Part shown: in pieces, positions 29,873 through 39,469 of the stretch
How the letters are laid out: each line of letters starts with the position of its first letter
Numbering within the stretch: position 1 is the stretch's first letter
Assembly (NCBI RefSeq): GCF_014859505.1
Contig: NZ_JACUUD010000011.1
Location: 1-46,678, forward strand
Reading direction: 5' to 3'
DNA from: Halomonas sp.
GTDB lineage: Bacteria; Pseudomonadota; Gammaproteobacteria; Pseudomonadales; Halomonadaceae
Length of the DNA stretch: 46,678 bases
Notes under the pieces: model-generated
Seen by the model: only the letters and a program-made list of their open reading frames with translations
The model's database searches: none
Told to the model about the DNA's origin: nothing
Position numbers and translations under genes: made by a program

Positions 29873-30157
29873 TCAGGCACTGCGTGCGGCGGGTTCGGCC
29901 CGGATATGCAGATGCACGGCGCAGGCGACGCGCAGCATAGAGGCGAGGTTGGGCACGGCGCCCTTGGTGGCCATCACTTCTCCATACAGCTCGCTGATGA
30001 ACTGGCCGGTGGAAAGCTGCTGGTCGCGGGCCAGCAGGTCAAGGATTTCCCAGAACTCGTTCTCCAGCCGCACACTGGTGACGCTGCCCTGCAGGCGCAC
30101 CGAACGGGTGGTGCACTCGTAGCGCTCGGGGTCGGTGGATGCATAGACGTGGCACAT
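29873..30157 (-). CDS. Ribbon-helix-helix domain protein
   Basis: A 94-residue protein with the RHH_4-type domain. The strand RSVRLQGSVTSVRLENEFWEILDLLAR runs from about 18 to 44 (RSVRLQGSVTSVRL, then ENEFWEILDLLA); ST-GQFISELYGE continues the second helix. Such proteins usually bind DNA as dimers, though many RHH_4 members are uncharacterised. The ATG at 30157 gives the family-like N-terminus MCHVYASTDPERYE. It is divergent from the Tat/GMC dehydrogenase operon across 251 bases, so it could regulate it; this is inference only. Confidence 0.75.
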   Translation of the reverse strand: MCHVYASTDPERYECTTRSVRLQGSVTSVRLENEFWEILDLLARDQQLSTGQFISELYGEVMATKGAVPNLASMLRVACAVHLHIRAEPAARSA

Positions 30158-30408
30158 GGATTCTCTTCTCCGCTGGCGAAGGCCTCGTTCCGGCGACATG
30201 CCGGTTTCGCCATGCTTTGACATTGCTCTCTGTTGTCGCCCTTGAGCATTAGACCATCGTCGACGTAGTACTCCACTGTTACCCGTGCCGTGCATCGCGG
30301 GCCTACTCTCGAGCGAGGTGCCCGAAGCCTCAGGCACCCCCGACAACAACAAGAGACCAGGCGCAGGCGCTTCCCGGTGGCCTCGCCTTCACTCTGGAGA
30401 AGCCAGCG

Positions 30409-30975
30409 ATGCATTCCCCCAACCTCTCCCGCCGCGTCTTCCTCAAGGCTAGCGGCGGTGTCCTGGCCGGTACCCTGGCCTTTGCCAGCGGCCCGATTGC
30501 CCTGCTCGCGCCCTCCCGCAGCTGGGCGCTGTCCCTTGAGTCACTCAGCTCGCGTCAGGGCGAGATGCTTCTCGGTATCACCCGGCAGATCTTCCCGCAT
30601 CCGGATCTGGAGGATGCCGTCTACGCCATGGTCGTTAAGAGCCTGGATCGCAAGGCGGCCGGTGCTTCCATGCATGCCCTCCTGAAGGAGGGGATCGACG
30701 CGCTGGACGCTTCCGCCGGCGGCGACTGGCTGGCTCTGGACGAGACGGCCCGGCTCGAGCATCTCGCTCCCATGGTCGGCACTCCCTTTTTTGAGACCAT
30801 CCGCGGTGACGCGGTGGTATCGCTCTATGACAATCCGCTGGCCTACGCCCACTTCGGGTATGGCGGGGCGGAAGGCGATGGAGGCTACCTCTCCAAGGGC
30901 TTCAACGACCTGACCTGGCTGCCCGAGCCGCCCAAGCCCCAGGGTGGCTACCTGCCCTACGAGAGCGTGGGCTGA
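30409..30975 (+). CDS. Tat-exported small subunit of a GMC dehydrogenase (gluconate 2-dehydrogenase subunit 3-like)
   Basis: A 188-residue protein with a twin-arginine signal: SRRVFLK (7-13), a hydrophobic segment (about 14-35) and a plausible cleavage after SWA (A40). The mature part, with MLLGITRQIFPHPDLED, FFETIRGDAVVSLYDNPLAYAHFGYGG and the C-terminal GYLPYES, resembles the small subunit of membrane gluconate, sorbitol and FAD-glucose dehydrogenases. That subunit acts as a chaperone carrying the folded flavoprotein across the membrane. GGAG precedes the ATG. The flavoprotein gene follows 59 bases later. Confidence 0.8.
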   Translation: MHSPNLSRRVFLKASGGVLAGTLAFASGPIALLAPSRSWALSLESLSSRQGEMLLGITRQIFPHPDLEDAVYAMVVKSLDRKAAGASMHALLKEGIDALDASAGGDWLALDETARLEHLAPMVGTPFFETIRGDAVVSLYDNPLAYAHFGYGGAEGDGGYLSKGFNDLTWLPEPPKPQGGYLPYESVG

Positions 30976-31034
30976 GCCGCCGACGGTTTGCCTGCCACGA
31001 TCACGACAACAACAACGTATCCGGAGACGCCACG

Positions 31035-32618
31035 ATGGCAATGACCGACAATCAGCAGACCTTCGCCCACGACGATGACAGCGTAGTGGTGGTGATCGGG
31101 TCCGGCGCCGGGGGCGGCACCCTGGCCAACGAGCTGGCCCAGCAGGGCATCGATGTGGTGGTGCTGGAGGCGGGTGCGCTGCACACCACCGCGGACTTCC
31201 TGGCCGACGAATGGGCATCCTTCGCCCAGCTCGCCTGGCTCGACACGCGTACCACCTCGGGCAGCTTTCGCCTTGCACGGGACTTCCCCAACCTGCCGGC
31301 GTGGATCGTCAAGTCGGTGGGCGGCACTACCGTTCACTGGGCCGGGGCCAGCCTGCGCTTCCAGCCCCATGAGTTCGCGGCGCTCACCACCTACGGCGAG
31401 GTCGAAGGAGCCAACCTGCTCGACTGGCCGCTTGGCTACGATGACCTGGCCCCCTACTACGCGCGCGCTGAGCAGCGCATGGGCGTGACCCGCACCAACG
31501 GCAACAAGGGGCTGCCCGGTAACAACAACTTCAAGGTGATGCACGCTGGTGCCCAGAAGATGGGGTACTCCTGCGATACCGGCCATATGGCCATCAACAG
31601 CGAGCCGCGCGACGGGCGTGCTGCCTGTCAGCAGCGGGGCTTCTGCTTCCAGGGCTGCAAGACGGGAGCCAAGTGGTCGACCCTCTATACCGAACTGCCC
31701 GAAGGCATCGCTACGGGCCACCTGGAGCTGCGCCCGGAGTCCCACGTGGCGCGCATCGAGCATGACGACAACGGCAGGGTCACAGCCGTGACCTATTACG
31801 ATGCCGAGGGCAACGAGCAGCGCCAGAGGGCGCGGCTGGTCGCGGTGGCCGGCAACTCCATCGAGACGCCGCGGCTGCTGCTCAACTCCGCCAGCAGCCG
31901 ATTCCCGGCGGGGCTGGCCAATGGCTCGGGGCAGGTGGGACGAAACTACATGCGCCACATGACCGGGTCGGTCTACGCCACCTTCGATGAGCCCGTACAC
32001 ATGTACAAGGGCACCACAATGGCCGGCATCATCGCCGATGAGGCGCGCCATGACCCGTCACGTGGCTTCGTCGGAGGCTACGAGATGGAGACCCTGGCAC
32101 TGGGCCTGCCCTTCATGGCGGCCTTCCTCGATCCGGGTGCCTGGGGGCCGCGTTTCACCGGGGCTCTGGACCAATACGATCACATGGCCGGCATGTGGCT
32201 GGTGGGCGAGGACCTGCCCCAGAAGGGTAACCGGATCACCCTCAACCCCGAGGTCACCGATCGCTTCGGCCTGCCGGTGGCCAATGTCCACTACGATGAT
32301 CACCCCAACGACGTCGCCATGCGTGAACATGGCTATCGGCAGGGTGCTGAGCTCTACCGCTCGGTGGGGGCGAAGGATGTCTACGAGGTGCCGCCCTATC
32401 CCTCGACCCACAACCTGGGCACCTGCCGCATGAGCGAACGCCCCGAGGATGGCGTCTGCAACGCTTATGGCCGTGCTCACGAGATCCCCAACCTGTTCAT
32501 CTCGGATGGCAGCCAGTTCACCACTTCGGCGGCGGAGAACCCCACCCTGACCATCGTCTCGCTGGCGATTCGCCAGGCCGAACACATCGGCCAGCTAATT
32601 CAGCGCGGCGAGGTCTGA
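31035..32618 (+). CDS. GMC family oxidoreductase (flavoprotein dehydrogenase subunit)
   Basis: A 527-residue FAD alcohol/sugar dehydrogenase. FAD motif GSGAGGGT (22-29) with VVLEAG following; GGTTVHWAG (96-104) is the second flavin block. C198, C204 and C208 in ACQQRGFCFQGCKTG form a three-Cys motif like that holding a [3Fe-4S] cluster in FAD-dependent glucose dehydrogenase. The active-site pair is likely H459 in HNLGTCRM and N502 in ENPTLTI, at the usual 43-44 residue spacing. It has no signal of its own and is presumably exported with the Tat subunit encoded just upstream. The cytochrome c subunit usual for this complex is absent here. Substrate unknown. Confidence 0.86.
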   Translation: MAMTDNQQTFAHDDDSVVVVIGSGAGGGTLANELAQQGIDVVVLEAGALHTTADFLADEWASFAQLAWLDTRTTSGSFRLARDFPNLPAWIVKSVGGTTVHWAGASLRFQPHEFAALTTYGEVEGANLLDWPLGYDDLAPYYARAEQRMGVTRTNGNKGLPGNNNFKVMHAGAQKMGYSCDTGHMAINSEPRDGRAACQQRGFCFQGCKTGAKWSTLYTELPEGIATGHLELRPESHVARIEHDDNGRVTAVTYYDAEGNEQRQRARLVAVAGNSIETPRLLLNSASSRFPAGLANGSGQVGRNYMRHMTGSVYATFDEPVHMYKGTTMAGIIADEARHDPSRGFVGGYEMETLALGLPFMAAFLDPGAWGPRFTGALDQYDHMAGMWLVGEDLPQKGNRITLNPEVTDRFGLPVANVHYDDHPNDVAMREHGYRQGAELYRSVGAKDVYEVPPYPSTHNLGTCRMSERPEDGVCNAYGRAHEIPNLFISDGSQFTTSAAENPTLTIVSLAIRQAEHIGQLIQRGEV

Positions 32619-32626
32619 TCCCTGTT

Positions 32627-32648
32627 GCTCCCGGCCATGGCCGGGAGC
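32627..32648. repeat. Perfect 22-base palindrome between the GMC gene and gloA
   Basis: The arms GCTCCCGGCCA (32627-32637) and TGGCCGGGAGC (32638-32648) are exact reverse complements. It starts nine bases after the GMC stop and is followed 24 bases later by a T-containing stretch. It may be a weak terminator or an mRNA-stabilising hairpin that lowers gloA expression relative to the dehydrogenase. Confidence 0.5.
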
Positions 32649-32694
32649 TGCCCATCCCCTTCATGCACCCATTTTGATTTCAGAAGGAGACTCC

Positions 32695-33228
32695 ATGAGC
32701 TTTCATGGCGAGCAGCATCCCGGCGTGCAGGCCCCCACTGCCGATTCCGACGGCTTCCGTCTCAACCACACCATGCTGCGGGTCAAAGATCCCGAGAAGG
32801 CACTGGCCTTTTATTCCCGGGTGTTTGGCATGTGCGTCCTGCGCCGGCTGGACTTCGAGGAGATGCAGTTCTCCCTCTACTTCCTGGCGAAGCTGGAGGC
32901 GGACGAGGCGGTCCCCGAGAGCGTGGGCGAACGTACGGTCTGGACCTTCAGCCAGCGCGGCCTGCTGGAGCTAACCCATAACTGGGGAACCGAGACCCAG
33001 GCCGATTTTGCCTACCATGACGGCAACGCCCAGCCTCAGGGCTTCGGCCATATCTGCTTCTCGGTGCCGGACCTCGAGGCTGCAGAAGCCTGGTTCGACA
33101 GCAACGGCGTCGAGTTCATCAAGCACAGTGACCAAGGCAAGATGAAGGACGTGGTCTTCGTCAAGGACATCGACGGCTACTGGATCGAGGTGGTCCAGGC
33201 TGACCGTCTCGCCTCTCTGGGAGATTGA
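32695..33228 (+). CDS. gloA: Lactoylglutathione lyase (glyoxalase I)
   Basis: Isomerises the hemithioacetal of methylglyoxal and glutathione to S-lactoylglutathione. The 177-residue length with internal insertions fits the longer, Zn-type enzymes (yeast, human, Pseudomonas GloA3), not the 135-residue Ni-type of E. coli. Likely metal ligands are H in LNHTMLRV (about 31), E in LLELTHNWG (about 95), H in GFGHICFSV (about 122) and E in GYWIEVVQ (about 168). ATG at 32695 with AAGGAG five bases upstream; an in-frame ATG at 32674 lacks one. It follows the GMC gene by 76 bases and may be read with it. Confidence 0.9.
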   Translation: MSFHGEQHPGVQAPTADSDGFRLNHTMLRVKDPEKALAFYSRVFGMCVLRRLDFEEMQFSLYFLAKLEADEAVPESVGERTVWTFSQRGLLELTHNWGTETQADFAYHDGNAQPQGFGHICFSVPDLEAAEAWFDSNGVEFIKHSDQGKMKDVVFVKDIDGYWIEVVQADRLASLGD

Positions 33229-33258
33229 TCCTCGACGCCATCGGCACTCGGCGGCCGA

Positions 33259-33897
33259 TCACCCCAGGGCGTCGAGCAGCCGCTCCATGGCCAGGAAGAG
33301 CTGGCGGCGCGGCTGGGCGCCCTCGAGTACGCCGGCGTGCTCACCATCCACGCAGAAGCGCAGTGCCGGCACGCCATGGATGCCGAGGTCGCGGGCGGTT
33401 CGCTGGTCCTCCAGCACCGCCTGGCGATGGTCGCCCTGCTCCAGCGAGTGATGCAGTGCGCTGCCGTCCAGGGACAGTGTATCGGCCAGACCGGCGAGGG
33501 CCTGCGAGTCGGCCAGATCCAGGCTTTCCTCGAAGAACCCCCGGAACAGGGCCGTGCGCATGGCGTCGCCGGCGCCCGGGTGGTGGGCCGCCTGGGCCTC
33601 GGCCCAGGCGGCGGCCTCGTGGGCCAGCCGTGAGCGCGGCTGGATGCGTGGCAGCCGCAGGGTCATGCCGCGTTCGGCCGCCATGGGGTAGACGGCCCGC
33701 CCCCAGATGTCATGCAGGTAGTCGCCGTCCGGGTCGAGGGTCGGCTCGGGGGCGGGGCGCAGCTCGTAGGCTCGCCAGCGGATTGTCACCCGGTCGGCGA
33801 AGCGCTCGGCCAGGGCGTTGAGCTCCGGCATTTCCAGGTAGCAGAAGGGGCATACATAGTCGCTGAAGACGTCGAGCACGATACGCGGCTGGATCAT
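33259..33897 (-). CDS. DsbA family oxidoreductase, FrnE-like
   Basis: A 212-residue thioredoxin-fold protein with a helical insertion. VFSDYVCPFCYLE (7-19) holds the CPFC redox motif and GIHGVPALRFCVDG (about 164-177) the cis-Pro loop; the intervening helical region fits the DsbA/FrnE/2-hydroxychromene-2-carboxylate isomerase group. No signal peptide, so it is probably cytosolic, like FrnE disulfide isomerases. ATG at 33897 with GGGAG six bases upstream. It starts 13 bases after the permease stop and is co-transcribed with it. Confidence 0.85.
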   Translation of the reverse strand: MIQPRIVLDVFSDYVCPFCYLEMPELNALAERFADRVTIRWRAYELRPAPEPTLDPDGDYLHDIWGRAVYPMAAERGMTLRLPRIQPRSRLAHEAAAWAEAQAAHHPGAGDAMRTALFRGFFEESLDLADSQALAGLADTLSLDGSALHHSLEQGDHRQAVLEDQRTARDLGIHGVPALRFCVDGEHAGVLEGAQPRRQLFLAMERLLDALG

Positions 33898-33910
33898 GAA
33901 AGCTCCCTGT

Positions 33911-34954
33911 TCAGGTTGGCAGGACAAGGCCGGTGGCCAGGCGGCGACGCAGCGGCCTCACGGCAAGCGCCACCAGCGCGATCAGCGCCAGCGCTTCCAG
34001 CCAGGTAGGCAGCAGCTCCTGAACCTGGGCCACCTGGTGCGGAATGTCGAGCCCCCACCAGCCCGCCAGGAGGTCCACGCACAGGCCCAGCACCACGGCG
34101 CTTGCCAGGATGCCGGCCAGGTAGGCCACCAGCGCCCTGTTGCCCATCTCGCGGCGGAACACGCCGAGGGTCGCCAGGCTGGTCACAGGTGCGGCGATCA
34201 GGAAGACCAGCACGGTGCCCGGGGAGACTCCGGCCAGCAGCAGGCCGGCGGCAATCGGCGTGGCGGCGGTGGCGCACAGGTACATGGGAATGCCGATCAC
34301 CGCCATCACCAGCATGGCACCGAGGCCGCTGCCCAGGCCGGCAAGCTGCTGAGGCGGCACCAGGGCAATCAGCGCGCCGGCCACCAGCAGGCCGGCCAGC
34401 AGCCAGAGACTGATGTCATCGAGGATGTCGCTGAAGGCGTAGCCAAGCCCGGCGCGGAGCCGGCGCCCCAGGGCCGCCGGCGCCGAGTCGGGCTTGGCCC
34501 CGCAGCCGCAGCCTGTCCCGCAGCTCGGCGCCGAGGCGGGCGCCGCCGCCTCGGCGACTCGGGTGCGCCCCACCAGCAGGCCGGTGACGATGGCGGTCAG
34601 CACCGCGCTGACGCCCCTCGCCAGGGCCATGAAGGGACCCAGCAGCGCGTAGCTGATGGTCAGGGAGTCGATGCCGATGCCCGGCGTGCCGATCAGGAAG
34701 GCGGTGGTGGGGCCGCGGTCGGCCCCGCCGCGGTGCAGCGCCAGGGCGGTGGGGATGGCGCCGCAGGAGCAGAGCGGCAGGGGGGCGCCGATGACCGCGG
34801 CGCGGGCCACGCTGCCGAGGCCCTGCCCGCCGACCCAGCGCGTCAGGGCGGCCTCGGAGATCAGCCCCTTGATCAGCCCGGCGATGCCAAGCCCCAGCAG
34901 CAGCCAGGGAGCGGCCGAGAGGGCGACACCAAGGATGGCCAGCAGCAGCGTCAT
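33911..34954 (-). CDS. SO_0444 family Cu/Zn efflux permease
   Basis: A 347-residue inner-membrane permease (PF03773 type) with about eight to ten hydrophobic segments in two halves. The first half has PLPLCSCGAIPTALAL (about 58-73), a conserved Cys-containing motif in the membrane; a cytoplasmic linker has CGTGCGCGAK (about 143-152), a likely metal-binding Cys cluster; the second half has MYLCATAATPIAAGLLLAG with another Cys. Relatives export copper, zinc or arsenic species. ATG with AGGAG eight bases upstream and its own promoter; the downstream DsbA-like gene forms an operon with it. Confidence 0.82.
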   Translation of the reverse strand: MTLLLAILGVALSAAPWLLLGLGIAGLIKGLISEAALTRWVGGQGLGSVARAAVIGAPLPLCSCGAIPTALALHRGGADRGPTTAFLIGTPGIGIDSLTISYALLGPFMALARGVSAVLTAIVTGLLVGRTRVAEAAAPASAPSCGTGCGCGAKPDSAPAALGRRLRAGLGYAFSDILDDISLWLLAGLLVAGALIALVPPQQLAGLGSGLGAMLVMAVIGIPMYLCATAATPIAAGLLLAGVSPGTVLVFLIAAPVTSLATLGVFRREMGNRALVAYLAGILASAVVLGLCVDLLAGWWGLDIPHQVAQVQELLPTWLEALALIALVALAVRPLRRRLATGLVLPT

Positions 34955-34984
34955 TAGGTGGCTCCTGAGCGTGGTGAGATCATC

Positions 34985-34993
34985 ATCCTAGCA
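34985..34993 (-). promoter_or_regulatory. Extended -10 promoter of the permease-DsbA operon
   Basis: Minus-strand TGCTAGGAT is an extended -10, identical to the one before the phosphorylase-like gene (22362-22370). It lies about 30 bases before the permease start. The -35 region is weak. Confidence 0.45.
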
Positions 34994-35010
34994 TGGCCTT
35001 GCTGCCTGGC

Positions 35011-35931
35011 TCAGGTCCGAGTGCGGCGCCCGGCCAGGCAGGTCGGCAGGCTGTCGTGGAGGGTGCGCGGCAAGCTGCCCAGGTCGTCGAAGGTACCCAC
35101 GTCCTCGCCGACGAGGGTGTCCTGCTGCATCAGGATCACCTGATCGCGGGTCAGCGGCGGTGAGGGCAGGGGAGCGAGCAGGACGGCAGCGAGGCGCCAG
35201 GCCGCATAGGGTACCGGCAGCAGCGGGCGTCGGCACGCCAGGTGGGCGAGGACCTGCTCAACGATCTGGCGGTAGCTGAGCCGCTCCGGGCCACCCAGCT
35301 CGAACAGCCGACGCTCCAGTGGGCGGGCTTCGCTCAGGCGCACCGCGGCCCGCGCCACGTCATCCACATGCACCGGCTGCAGCCGGGTGTTGCCGCGGCC
35401 GAACAGGGGAAAGGCCGGCAGCCTTGCCAGGTGCATCAGCGCCGTGAGGAAGGCGTCCTCGGGGCCAAACAGCACCGAGGGGCGCAGCAGGATCGCCTTG
35501 GGCAGGGCATTGATCACGGCGCGCTCCCCGGCGAAGCGGGCGCGCACATAGGCGGAGGGGGAGTGCTCGGCGACACCGATGCCGGAGACATGGACCAGTC
35601 GGCTAACGCCGGCCTGCCGAGCGAGACGGGCCAGGCGTTCGGCGCCCGTCACGTGGATCGTCTCGAAGGTCAGGCCGGCACGGGGCCGCTCCGTATAGAG
35701 GCTGGCTGCGTTGATTACTGCACCGCTGCCGACCAGGGCGGTGGCGACCTGCTGCTCATCGCGGAGGTCGCAGGCCACGGTCTCCACTCGGTCCCCGGCT
35801 TCCAGCCAGTCGGGCAGGCGCGGGCGCCGTGCGGCGATGCGCACCGGGCGTCCAGCCTCCACCAGTTCGCGCACGATGGCGCGGCCGAGAAAGCCGGTGC
35901 CACCGAATACCGTGGTGGGGGCCTCGTGCAT
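35011..35931 (-). CDS. Complex I NDUFA9-like atypical short-chain dehydrogenase
   Basis: A 306-residue extended-type SDR with Rossmann motif [16 protein letters not shown] (8-23), RIAARRP, INAASLY and [23 protein letters not shown], where a YxxxK is not clear, as in atypical SDRs. [13 protein letters not shown] and [14 protein letters not shown] are typical of NDUFA9-like and NmrA-like proteins. The C-terminal region has a hydrophobic stretch ([14 protein letters not shown]) that may touch the membrane. Bacterial members are not complex I subunits; their role is largely unknown. ATG at 35931 with AAAGGA six bases upstream. Confidence 0.82.
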   Translation of the reverse strand: MHEAPTTVFGGTGFLGRAIVRELVEAGRPVRIAARRPRLPDWLEAGDRVETVACDLRDEQQVATALVGSGAVINAASLYTERPRAGLTFETIHVTGAERLARLARQAGVSRLVHVSGIGVAEHSPSAYVRARFAGERAVINALPKAILLRPSVLFGPEDAFLTALMHLARLPAFPLFGRGNTRLQPVHVDDVARAAVRLSEARPLERRLFELGGPERLSYRQIVEQVLAHLACRRPLLPVPYAAWRLAAVLLAPLPSPPLTRDQVILMQQDTLVGEDVGTFDDLGSLPRTLHDSLPTCLAGRRTRT

Positions 35932-35995
35932 GGCGCGTCCTTTTTTACTGTTGAGAGTTCTACGGTCAAGCGTTGTACGGGTAAGGAGGAAAGAT

Positions 35996-36115
35996 ATGGC
36001 TCTATCCTGCCAGGCTCGAGGTGTAGCGTCATGTGCGCGGGACTTGGCTGGAGCCTGCCGGCGACGCGGTGTAGGCTTGGCGGCCTTCCTCAGCCCTTGC
36101 CGGAGCCAACCATGA
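35996..36115 (+). CDS. Small ORF (39 codons), possible leader peptide or small protein
   Basis: The ATG at 35996 is preceded by AAGGAGGA at five bases, the strongest ribosome binding site in this region. The 39-residue product has four Cys (residues 5, 13, 21, 35), an Arg cluster (RRR) and no known family. Its TGA overlaps the ATG of yjdM as ATGA, which suggests translational coupling. Against it: a possible -10 (TAGGCT, 36072-36077) for yjdM lies inside it, and Cys/Arg/Gly/Ala bias can arise from GC-rich non-coding sequence. I cannot say whether it is expressed. Confidence 0.35.
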   Translation: MALSCQARGVASCARDLAGACRRRGVGLAAFLSPCRSQP

Positions 36116-36456
36116 GCGACCTGCCCCACTGTCCCGCCTGCGATTCCGCCTTTACCTATGACGACGGCCTGCAGTACGTCTGCCCGGAGTGCGGCCACGA
36201 GTGGTCCCGCACCGCCGACACCCGAGCCACCGATGATGAGACTCCCCAGGTGCGCGATGCCAACGGCAATCCGCTCGCCGATGGCGATACCGTCACCGTG
36301 ATCAAGGACCTCAAGGTCAAGGGCTCGTCGTCAGTCGTGAAGGTGGGCACGAAGGTCAAGAACATCCGCCTGGTGGAGGGCGACCATGACATCGACTGCA
36401 AGGTCGACGGTATCGGCCCCATGAAGCTTAAATCCGAGTTTGTGAAAAAGGCGTAG
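36112..36456 (+). CDS. yjdM: Zinc ribbon protein YjdM (PhnA family)
   Basis: A 114-residue two-domain protein matching E. coli YjdM (111 residues). The N-terminal zinc ribbon has CPACDS (8-13) and CPECGHEWS (24-32), two CxxC pairs. The C-terminal domain has the conserved [25 protein letters not shown] and [16 protein letters not shown] segments. Although labelled an alkylphosphonate protein in databases, YjdM is not part of C-P lyase and its function is unclear. GGAG lies six bases before the ATG, and the start codon overlaps the stop of a 39-codon small ORF. Confidence 0.92.
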   Translation: MSDLPHCPACDSAFTYDDGLQYVCPECGHEWSRTADTRATDDETPQVRDANGNPLADGDTVTVIKDLKVKGSSSVVKVGTKVKNIRLVEGDHDIDCKVDGIGPMKLKSEFVKKA

Positions 36457-36491
36457 GCGTCAAGCAGGCGTGAGCCATGAGCCCTCTCAAT

Positions 36492-36510
36492 GAGAACGAT
36501 TGTCGTTATT
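36492..36510. promoter_or_regulatory. Fur-box-like site between yjdM and the suf operon
   Basis: The 19 bases GAGAACGATTGTCGTTATT agree with the Fur consensus at 13 of 19 positions by direct comparison, and contain a perfect AACGA-TTG-TCGTT inverted repeat. It lies about 65 bases upstream of the suf -35, far for direct repression but compatible with an iron-responsive role in suf control. Confidence 0.4.
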
Positions 36511-36574
36511 GATGGTATCGGCGGCGATCGTGCCGGCATCCTCTCAGCCGGGCCCCGGAAACCCTGCGCTGCTC

Positions 36575-36603
36575 TTCACATCGGATCGATACAGGACTAA
36601 AAT
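36575..36603 (+). promoter_or_regulatory. Sigma-70 promoter of the suf operon
   Basis: TTCACA (36575-36580, five of six) and TAAAAT (36598-36603, five of six) at the ideal 17-base spacing, 57 bases before the first codon of the suf regulator. This is one of the two best promoters in the window. Confidence 0.75.
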
Positions 36604-36613
36604 GGTCCCCAAT
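36589..36613. promoter_or_regulatory. IscR type-1-like operator on the suf -10 element
   Basis: The core GGACTAAAATGGTCC (inverted repeat GGAC-N7-GTCC) with outer ATA and AAT matches the IscR type-1 consensus at most positions, including GACT, the AAA centre and GTC. It covers the -10 element, as expected for repression by the Fe-S-bearing Rrf2 protein encoded just downstream. Confidence 0.6.
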
Positions 36614-36659
36614 CGAGGCGTGGCCCCTGTCGGGCCGCGCACCACCGAGGAGGGCAGGC

Positions 36660-37124
36660 ATGCTCAAGCTTTCGCGGCTGACCGACTATGCCGCCGTGGT
36701 GATGGCCCAGATCGCCCGCCACCCCGAGCAGCCCCAGGCGGCAGGGGAACTGGCCGAGGCGGTGCAACTGCCGCACCCCACGGTCTCCAAGACCCTCAAG
36801 ATGCTGGTCAAGGCGGGGTTGCTGGAGTCGCGGCGCGGTGTTCAGGGGGGCTACTCCCTGGCGCGGCCGGCCTCGCGCATCACTGCCATCGACATCATCA
36901 CCGCCATCGAGGGGCCGGTGGCCATGACCGAGTGCAGCCACGCCGAAGGCGATTGCGACCTGGCCGCCACCTGTGGCGTCGCCGACAACTGGCAGCGGGT
37001 GTCGCTGGCCGTGCGTGCGCTCCTCGACAGCGTGACCCTGGCCCATCTGGCCGATACCGCACCGATCAAGCTGCCGGTGCAGATGCCCATCCAGAGCGTG
37101 ACCCTGGCCGCCGACACGGCCTGA
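36660..37124 (+). CDS. Rrf2-family SUF system regulator
   Basis: A 154-residue Fe-S-sensing repressor of the Rrf2 family, of the type that heads gammaproteobacterial suf operons. The winged helix covers residues 1-70: [13 protein letters not shown], the recognition helix [24 protein letters not shown] and the wing [11 protein letters not shown]. Cluster ligands are C92, C99 and C105 (C-x6-C-x5-C), close to the IscR arrangement. With a cluster bound it would be expected to bind the operator on its own promoter and repress suf when iron-sulfur supply is sufficient. First gene of the operon; sufB starts 68 bases later. Confidence 0.93.
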   Translation: MLKLSRLTDYAAVVMAQIARHPEQPQAAGELAEAVQLPHPTVSKTLKMLVKAGLLESRRGVQGGYSLARPASRITAIDIITAIEGPVAMTECSHAEGDCDLAATCGVADNWQRVSLAVRALLDSVTLAHLADTAPIKLPVQMPIQSVTLAADTA

Positions 37125-37192
37125 GTCGCCATACCGAATTCACAGCGGCGAGCCCGGCTCGCTGGCCCAATCGCCCGGGGAGGGGAGACATC

Positions 37193-38635
<1,443 letters not shown>

Positions 38636-38716
38636 GGCGCCGTTGCACTCGTTCCGGATCAGAACACGTATTTCGGGTCGCCGCGGCGGCTCACCAGAAT
38701 CGAAAAGGTAATGAAG

Positions 38717-39465
<749 letters not shown>

Positions 39466-39469
<4 letters not shown>

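Noticed and set aside
30217-30222. A perfect TTGACA upstream of the Tat-GMC operon
   Set aside because: No acceptable -10 hexamer at 16-18 bases downstream, so not called as a promoter.
36511-36574. Possible Fur-controlled small RNA between the Fur-like box and the suf promoter
   Set aside because: No promoter correctly placed after the box and no T-tract terminator; only GC-rich short hairpins are present.
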